A DNA stretch of 64,000 nucleotides from Diphasiastrum complanatum (Eukaryota > Streptophyta > Lycopodiopsida > Lycopodiales > Lycopodiaceae). Position 1 is the first letter of the stretch. The number at the start of each line of letters is the position of its first letter. Shown here in pieces: positions 55,551 through 64,000 of the stretch. Where the stretch lies: NCBI GenBank assembly GCA_029204225.1, contig CM055095.1, positions 64,315,087 to 64,379,086 on the forward strand, given 5' to 3'. A program made the translations under genes and the position numbers. The notes beneath the pieces were generated by a model. The model saw only the letters and a program-made list of their open reading frames with translations. It was not told the DNA's origin and made no database searches.

Positions 55551-56093
55551 TAGTTGGGGGTATTTCCGATGTGTTGTAAATAAATAAAATGTCAAATTAA
55601 TAGAAATAAGATGTGAGAGTCGTGGCATCCTGTGTGCATAAGCCCATGGCCCAATGAACGCTTGTAAATAATCTTTTTGAAATAAACTAGACTTTGGGCC
55701 ATGTAATTAAAAATCATATTAGAGGCCAAAGTTTAAGTTAAGTTACTGAGTCTTTTGGATTAGTCAAAAGTCAAATGATGGTAAGTGGGATGTGCTTCTT
55801 CCTACACCATAGATTAGTTTGTGCTTCTTGTGGATGGTGTGGATTGCAATCCCATCCTTTGCAAGTAGCCAATACGAAGCAAGGGGCAAGGGCCACCCCA
55901 AAGATAAAAAAACACCATTTGTAACCATTTGGGATGCTTAATGAGAAGGAGGAAACTCTACAAGCATCCCATTTGCTATTCAATCATTACTAATGCTATT
56001 GTGTGCTTTTCCCTTTTGTTATGTATTTTCCATTGTTCTTGTTTTCATTATTTAAAGCTTTTCCATTAGCATGCATAATGAGCAAATGAGCTA

Positions 56094-56183
<90 letters not shown>

Positions 56184-56356
56184 CATGGAATGTGAATGTG
56201 CTTAGTATTAGGAAGGTAGTGTTAGAGTGAGGTAGTGTTAGGAAAAAGTAGAAAGCATCTAAATCTTGCAACTTAGCTTAGTTAGGATCCTATCTTAGTG
56301 TTCTAACCCTTTTGACAGGCGGAGGGCTGCTCACCATCTACTTGTTACACCCTACA
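55551..56356 (+). repeat. LTR of the CT-microsatellite family, about 806 bp
   Basis: Starts TTGGGGGTATTTCC (parallel to TGTTGAGGGTATTTCC at 17676) and ends CACCCTACA before a degenerate Asp-type primer site. It contains the TATA-like AAGATAAAAAAACACC (about 55901), a 85-bp CT tract (56096-56180) and, after it, blocks (GGTAGTGTTAGG, AGAAAGCATCTAAATCTTGC, CTTAGTTAGGATC) that recur inverted at 60330-60400. Confidence 0.75.
56096..56180 (+). repeat. (CT)n microsatellite inside LTR
   Basis: 85 bp of pure CT, flanked left by ATTAGCATGCATAATGAGCA, a block also bordering the GA tract at 60.6 kb in inverted orientation. Confidence 0.95.
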
Positions 56357-56357
56357 G

Positions 56358-56375
56358 TGGCACCATTATCTGGGA
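56358..56375 (+). promoter_or_regulatory. Degenerate primer binding site, tRNA-Asp type
   Basis: TGGCACCATTATCTGGGA against TGGCGCCGTTGTCTGGGA-type sites. The differences are G-to-A changes, as expected from decay of methylated cytosines on the opposite strand. It follows the LTR end CA by one base. Confidence 0.65.
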
Positions 56376-57700
56376 TAGAAATCACTAACTAGTTATTGTT
56401 GCATTCATAGTTGCTTTTGGCTTTTTAGCTTGTTTTGAATGGATTTTGGGGTAGATTTGGCTAGTTTTTTGTGCTTTCTTTTGCTTGGACTGTTCACAGC
56501 TAGCGGAGGAGGTGTGGAAGGGCAGTTGAGACCCAAAACAGCCTCTAAGGGCTTGGCATCCAACCAAAAACTTTGAAAAACCATAAAAAATGTTTAAATT
56601 TGTCTTTGGAGGGAAAAAGTGGCCAAAAACCACTCCAGTCCTTATTTTTCAAAATCCCCTTGGAACTAACCTTCGCATGACTGGCAGCAGCTCTAGGGTA
56701 TTGTCCCAGACCTGCATAGAAGCCTATGAGGGTTACTTTTCAACAGATTTCAAAAAAATAGAGAAAACCATAAAAAATTCAAAAAACCTCTGAAAAAAAA
56801 AATTTCAAATCTTCATAAGAACCCTCGCAGAGCCCTCTGAAGTTCCATCTCAGTGAGACAAGGACACAGAGAAGTCTGCGAGAGTTCATTCCCAGAGGAA
56901 GTGCCCATGCGAAGGTTCCCAAGTGAAAAAAGACGGGAAAAGAGCTGTGAACCCTCGCAGACAGCAAATTTTTGAGTTCCACTGGCAGGTAACCTTAGCA
57001 GAGCCCTCCGAAGTTCCATCTCAGTGAGACAAGGACACAGAGAAGTCATTCCTAGAGGAAGTGCCCATGCGAAGGTTCCCAAGTGAAAAAAGACAGGAAA
57101 AGAGCTGTGAACCCTCGTAGACAGCAAATTTTTAAGGTCCACTGGCAGGTAACCTTCGCAGAGAATTTTGAAGTCCCATCTCAGTGAGACAAGAACACAG
57201 AAGAGCCTGCGAGAGTTAGTTCGATCTCAATAAGCCAAAAAGTGGATTTGAGTGCTTAAGAATAAACAAAATCAAAAGATCCAGAGAATCCTCGCAGAAC
57301 TAACCTTTGTAGAGCATCCCATTGTCTTCAAACTGTCATTTTACATCAGTGATTAAGTCTGTGAGAGTTAGTACAAGATATTGGTGAAGATCAGAGCAAA
57401 AAGGTGCTCCTGAACCCTCATAGACAGTGAAATTTTCATTTCCTGCAAGAGTTAACCTTTGCAAACTTTTCTAGAGTCAGATCCATACCAGATACAACTC
57501 CAATAAAGCCTCCTGTGAGAGTTACTTCCCAGTAATTTTGAAAAAATCAAGGTTTTTTGACTGAAAAATAGTGAAAGTTGCACAACCAACCCTCGCACGA
57601 GTAACCTTCACAGATAGGATCAATAGTTAGATCTGTACTAGATCCAGCTACTGTGAAAATCTCAGGCCAATCGAAGTCAGGATCAAAAAGTTATCAAGGA
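56376..57700 (+). repeat. Retroelement leader with tandem units and inverted CTCGCAGA motifs
   Basis: Contains alternating AACCCTCGCAGA and TCTGCGAGAGTT motifs (more than ten between 56815 and 57610) that are mutual reverse complements. A larger tandem unit starting CCCTCTGAAGTTCC or a variant repeats at 56832, 57003 and 57163 (periods about 171 and 160 bp). The region lies between a primer site and an RT fragment, where gag and protease would be expected. None is visible. Confidence 0.75.
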
Positions 57701-57714
57701 AAAACCACCCTAAG

Positions 57715-57960
57715 ATGCCTAGATTCACACTATCGGCCAACCAAATTGATCAGGATCTGAAGGGTATACCACCAACCGTTGTCCAGCATACCATACCCTT
57801 GGTGGATGGAGCAGTCCCCAAGGTGAGTCGCTACTATCGCTACAATCTTGACTACACGGAATTGATCAAGCAGGAGTTGCAGAAGTTACTGGATGCTGAT
57901 TTCATTTATGAAATTGACAATATTGGCGCATGTGATGTAGCTCGAGTTCCTACAAGGCTA
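57715..57960 (+). pseudogene. Ty3 RT N-terminal fragment
   Basis: The frame begins DQDLKGIPPTVVQHTIPLVD, then GAVPKVSRYYRYNLDYTELI and KQELQKLLDADFIYEI, which is the start of a Ty3 RT (compare RQYRLNPKYSLMVKNELN at about 10.76 kb). It loses similarity after about residue 75, so the palm domain is absent. Confidence 0.8.
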
Positions 57961-58445
57961 ATTTTGATAATTACATGTTGTAACACTACATGCAAGATGA
58001 AAATCTTCATCAACCTCAATAGTCAAGTTGGATGGCTTTTTTATGTTCACACAATAGAAGACGCACAAAATCAATCTTACATTTGTAGACAATTCTACAC
58101 ATAGAATTGACATTTTGATCAAGATCTAGCCAACATAACTTGATAGAATTGAAAGAAAATCATAACATAAATGAATCTGAATTAATTCTCTATAAACAAG
58201 CCTTGCAACAAAAAATAAACATGTATTTCCTCCCTCCAATAGAAATTGATCAAGGTTACAACAAGTTCTCTACACACAAGTAGAAGAGAACCACAAATAA
58301 CAAGTTAAAATTGACTCTAAAGCATCCAAATTGGTAATAGTTCTTAGTAAACAACTAGCCCTAAAATAGTCATATTGGCCAAAATTGCCAAACTAAAGCT
58401 AAAATTGAACTTTTAATGAATAAGTGACTAAATTGTTAAAATTGG
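57961..58445. other. No gene seen between RT fragment and minus-strand pol
   Basis: AT-rich sequence without recognisable coding similarity. Confidence 0.5.
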
Positions 58446-58449
58446 CAAA

Positions 58450-59770
58450 AGCTAACTTGATTAACTGATGGGTGTATCGAAGGGCGTCCCATCAAGTTGT
58501 TCAAGGTTCACAACTCCATGGCTCAAGATTTCCTTTACATGGTACGGGCCTTCACCTGTGAACTTCAACTTTCCCTTGATCGCCTTAGTTTTGTACATGA
58601 GGACTAGGTCTCCAGATCGAAGATCCTAATTGTGTAACCGGTGGTCATGCCATGCTTTGCGTCATGATTTATCAGCTGCTAGTGCATGTACTACCAAGAT
58701 GCGTGTCTCACAAAGTACATGTAAGGCTTCATGGCATAGTTGTAGAGATTTGGATTCATCTAGGCACTGTGTCATGGCAACCCTTAATGACGGCACCAAA
58801 AACTCTGCTAGCATTACTGCATCCTAACCATAAACCAATTGAAAGGGTATTTGATCAGTGCTTCCCTTGTATGATGTCCTGAATGCCCACAGCACAACGT
58901 GTAACTTGTGCTCCCAATCAGATCTATTAGTTTCAACTATTTTTGTTACAACGCTACATAGGATCTTGTTGGATGATTCTACCCGCCCATTACCACAAGG
59001 ATAATAAGGTGTGCTGAATCAATGGATCATAAAGGATTCCTCCAATAGGACTTTAATGGTCTCATTGCCGAAATGGCTTTCGCGATCGCTGACTATCTCC
59101 ATCGGGCATCCAAAGTGCACAATGAGCGTCAACTGCGCACTGCCTTGGCTTCTACCCACTTGGTGAGATAATTCGTAGCCACGATAATATATAGGGCTTG
59201 TGAACTTCTTGCAGTTGGGTGAATCCCCACTATTCAAATGGTGCTTGAGCTAGGACTGGAAATAGAAGATCATAATTCAATCTTGTTGGTCTTCTAGCTC
59301 TCTGGCACACATCACATTTCTTCAAGTACTCATCCGTGTCCTTGTGAATCGTTGGCCACCAGCATCCTGATTGCAATTTTGCAAACTGTAATGTCAGATG
59401 CGAAATGACCATCACCCATGCCTTCATGCGAAATTGAAATAATCTGGGTGGCCTCATGTGGAAGAATACATCTCCGAAGGATACTATCTAACCCCATTCG
59501 ATATAATTGGTCGACAATCAGTTGATAAGGTCTAGCTTTTAGAATCGATTTTCGCTAGTCCACCTTGAGTAAGCATTTGTCCAGTTGGCCCCACATAAGA
59601 TACTCAACAATGTCAGCGAATCATTTAGGTACAGTATCAATATAAAACAAGGCGGCGCCTGGTGGCTCATCATCAGGTAGGGCTGTTGTCTCCTTTCCCT
59701 TGATTCTTGACACATGATCTATCATATAATGCTGCTTTCCCTTGGGGTCGTCGAGGAGGACTACTCTATA
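58450..59770 (-). pseudogene. Ty3 pol remnant: RNase H end and integrase
   Basis: Minus strand. From about 59770: VYYRVVLLDDPKGKQHYMID, then (59230-59457) WWPTIHKDTDEYLKKC, VCQRARRPTRLNYDLL and QAPFE of the integrase finger, then (59019-59237) CPMEIVSDRESHFGNETIKV of the core, and C-terminal remnants to 58450. Multiple stops and frame changes. Same family as 1360-2780, which has an equally placed C-terminal end (CTTTGCGTC..., GATCGCCTT). Confidence 0.82.
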
Positions 59771-60289
59771 GTACACTTGGGCCACTAGCTATTGGTCTTC
59801 AACTTTCTGTGACGCCAGGGCCATGTTCGGGTCAGAATAGATGGATGGGAGGAAGTCGTCCCATTTGGTGGTGACGCCCATCAAATATTCTAAGTCCCGG
59901 GCATATAGTGTGGCCGCGTGGACTGTTGGATCGGGGCAATTGACATAGTCTTTGGAAAACCGAACAAGAGCCCTCTTGGCATCTACGTCCGTCTTCCACC
60001 CATACTCCGAATGCATTTTTGGCCAATTCAATATCTCCAATGTGATTTTGTCCAGAGGGGTGCCGCACTCCACCCATTTCGATCTGCGTGGGTAGGGGAC
60101 GTAGTGGGCATTCACCCGCAACTGTTTTGGACTTGTGACATGCCCTGATGGCCGCAGGGTCTCGTTCGAACAACGTTTGTCGCCAAGTTGGTTGAGGGGC
60201 CATGCTGGGAGATAAGCCAGCTCGTTGCCCTGTGACCTCCTTGATTGTCATTGGTAACTGCTAGCCGCCACGTGAACTTTCGTATGGGT

Positions 60290-60290
<1 letters not shown>
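59771..60290 (-). pseudogene. Gag-like protein, second tandem copy, joined to pol
   Basis: Minus strand. MTIKEVTGQRAG, APQPTWRQTLFERDPAAIRA, VNAHYVPYPRRSKWVECGTP, EYGWKTDVDAKRALVRFSKD, LEYLMGVTTKWDDFLPSI, ASQKVEDQ, running into the RNase H end of pol. There is one frameshift near 60100. Its N-terminus has been replaced by LTR sequence at about 60290. No known capsid motif is visible, so 'gag-like' is inferred from position and repetition. Confidence 0.6.
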
Positions 60291-60699
<409 letters not shown>

Positions 60700-60700
<1 letters not shown>

Positions 60701-61341
60701 GATCTTCCACTTTCTGTGATGCCAGGGAGTGTTCATGTCAAAACAGATGGATGGGAGAAAGTCATCCCATTTGGTGGCAATGCCCATCAAATATTCTAAG
60801 TTCCGGGTGTATTGTGCGGCTGCGCGGACTATTGGATCAGGGCGATTGACATAGCCTTTGGAAAACCGAATGAGAGCCCTCTTGGTGTCTACGTCCGTCT
60901 TCCACCCATACTCCAAATGGATTATTGGCCATTTCAATGTCTCCAGCGTGATTTTGTCCAAAGGGGTGACACACTCCACCCATTTCGATCTGCGTGGGTA
61001 GGGGACGTAGTGGGCATTCACCTGAAGCTGTCTTGGACTTGTGACATATGCCCTGATGGCCGCAGGGTCTCGTTCAAACAACGTTTGGCACCAGGTTGTT
61101 TGAGGGGCCAATGCTGGGAGGTAAGCCAGCTCGTTGCCCTTGATCTCCTTGATTGTCATTGGTAATTGCTAGCCTTCGTGTGAACTTTCGTATGGGTACT
61201 GGACCAGGTGGGCATTGATACATCCTCTACCGTTTTTGGCCGTCGGAATGCACGGCTGGCAGAGATCGATCGCGAGTCTTGAGATGAAGATGCTTGTGCG
61301 TGGCTCTGCTGTTTGCATGGTGTCTGGGCTCGTGTGATCAA
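60700..61341 (-). pseudogene. Gag-like protein, first copy with N-terminus
   Basis: Minus strand. Starts MITRAQTPCKQQSHAQASSS and RSISASRAFRRPKTVE (parallel to SRSISTSRAFCRPKIMEEE at 16.8 kb). After a frame change near 61160 it continues MTIKEIKGNELAYLPALAPQ, TLFERDPAAIRAYVTSP, VNAHYVPYPRRSKWVECVTP, EYGWKTDVDTKRALIRFSKG, LEYLMGIATKWDDFLPSI. It ends in the LTR at about 60700. This is the best preserved copy of the family's gag-like protein, which I cannot place in a named Pfam family by eye. Confidence 0.62.
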
Positions 61342-61478
61342 CTGAATGTTTGAGATAAGTGATCAGTTGAATATTTGAGGTAAGTGATCAGCCGAATGTC
61401 TGTGGTAAGTAATCAGTCGGATATCTGTGGTAAGTGATCAACCGAATGTTTGAGGTAAGTGATCAGCTGGATGGGTGG
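61329..61478. repeat. 25-bp tandem repeat, six units
   Basis: Units of 25 bp with the core GGTAAGTGATCAG followed by a variable CCGAATGT-type part, at 61329, 61354, 61379, 61404, 61429 and 61454. The array overlaps the start of the gag-like frame (minus strand) and its leader. Confidence 0.88.
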
Positions 61479-61558
61479 GTAAGCTTGTCGATGACGGGCG
61501 GCTGGAAGTCAAAAGCGACAGAGAATGTGTTAGTACAAAATGTGTGTTTGTATGTGGT

Positions 61559-61835
61559 GCAACTCGTCGGATGCAATTCGCCGGTTCTAGACATCAGATG
61601 CAACTCGTCAGTTTTAGACGTCAGATGTAACTTGTCAAATGCACCTCGTCAGATGCAACTCGTCGGATGCAACTCGTCGGATGTAACTCATTGGATGTAA
61701 TTTGTCGGATGCAACTCATTAGATGTAAATGTGACTCGTCAGATGTGAACTCATCGAATGTAACTCGTCGGATGCAACGTCGGATGTAACTCGTCGGATG
61801 CAACTTGTCGGATGTAACTCATCGGATGCAACATC
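61559..61835. repeat. 14-bp minisatellite, GATGCAACTCGTCG
   Basis: About 18 degenerate units of GATGCAACTCGTCG or GATGTAACTCGTCG in near-continuous array. Open frames across it are repeat artefacts (SDELHPT-like). Confidence 0.9.

Positions 61836-64000
<2,165 letters not shown>

Overview
This window looks like nuclear DNA from a land plant with a large, repeat-rich genome. Three things point there: Ty3/gypsy and Ty1/copia LTR retrotransposons primed by plant initiator-Met and Asp tRNAs, a plant-style hAT transposase with introns, and one recognisable host gene, LSM5, with GT-AG introns and a last intron of about 10.6 kb. Very long introns filled with LTR elements are typical of gymnosperms, ferns and other large plant genomes. 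I cannot name the species. There is no CRISPR array, rRNA or tRNA gene that I can see.

Layout. 1-6.1 kb: broken retroelements (a Ty3 pol remnant on -, a copia RNase H tail on +, a collapsed copia element on -). 6.1-9.0 kb: no gene seen. 9.0-14.0 kb: a degenerate Tat/Athila-like Ty3 element on - with an Asp-tRNA primer site. 14.7-15.9 kb: a copia gag/protease remnant on -. 16.2-18.1 kb: gag-only pieces on + of a family whose LTR contains a long CT microsatellite. 18.6-30.8 kb: three copies of one gag-less Ty3 chromovirus. Two of them form a head-to-head inverted pair with arms of about 5 kb and a 660-bp spacer.

31.35-42.48 kb: LSM5 on +, four exons encoding 85 residues. Its third intron holds another chromovirus (33.0-38.6 kb, LTR starting TGTTAC), an older Ty3 remnant with its own primer site (about 39.5-40.2 kb), and a TIR-bounded insertion (40.2-41.3 kb). 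46.7-48.9 kb: a decayed hAT transposase on - (BED finger, DUF659, catalytic core), followed by AT/CA/CT microsatellites. 49.4-52.2 kb: AT-rich, with one unidentified charged ORF.

52.6-58.1 kb: the 5' end of a Tat-like element with an ATTACTCGCC repeat leader, a copia integrase/RT fragment, LTR pieces of two families, a leader with inverted CTCGCAGA motifs, and a Ty3 RT fragment. 58.4-61.8 kb: a duplicated gag plus pol remnant on -, with minisatellites in its upstream leader. 61.9-64 kb: no gene seen apart from a GA microsatellite.

The only sequence likely to serve the plant is LSM5, a ring subunit of the LSm1-7 (mRNA decay) and LSm2-8 (U6 snRNP) complexes. The rest is mostly nested, inverted and deleted mobile DNA. 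The most notable points are the nested retroelements inside the LSM5 terminal intron, the large inverted chromovirus pair directly upstream of the LSM5 promoter, and several retroelement leaders or LTRs that carry internal tandem repeats.
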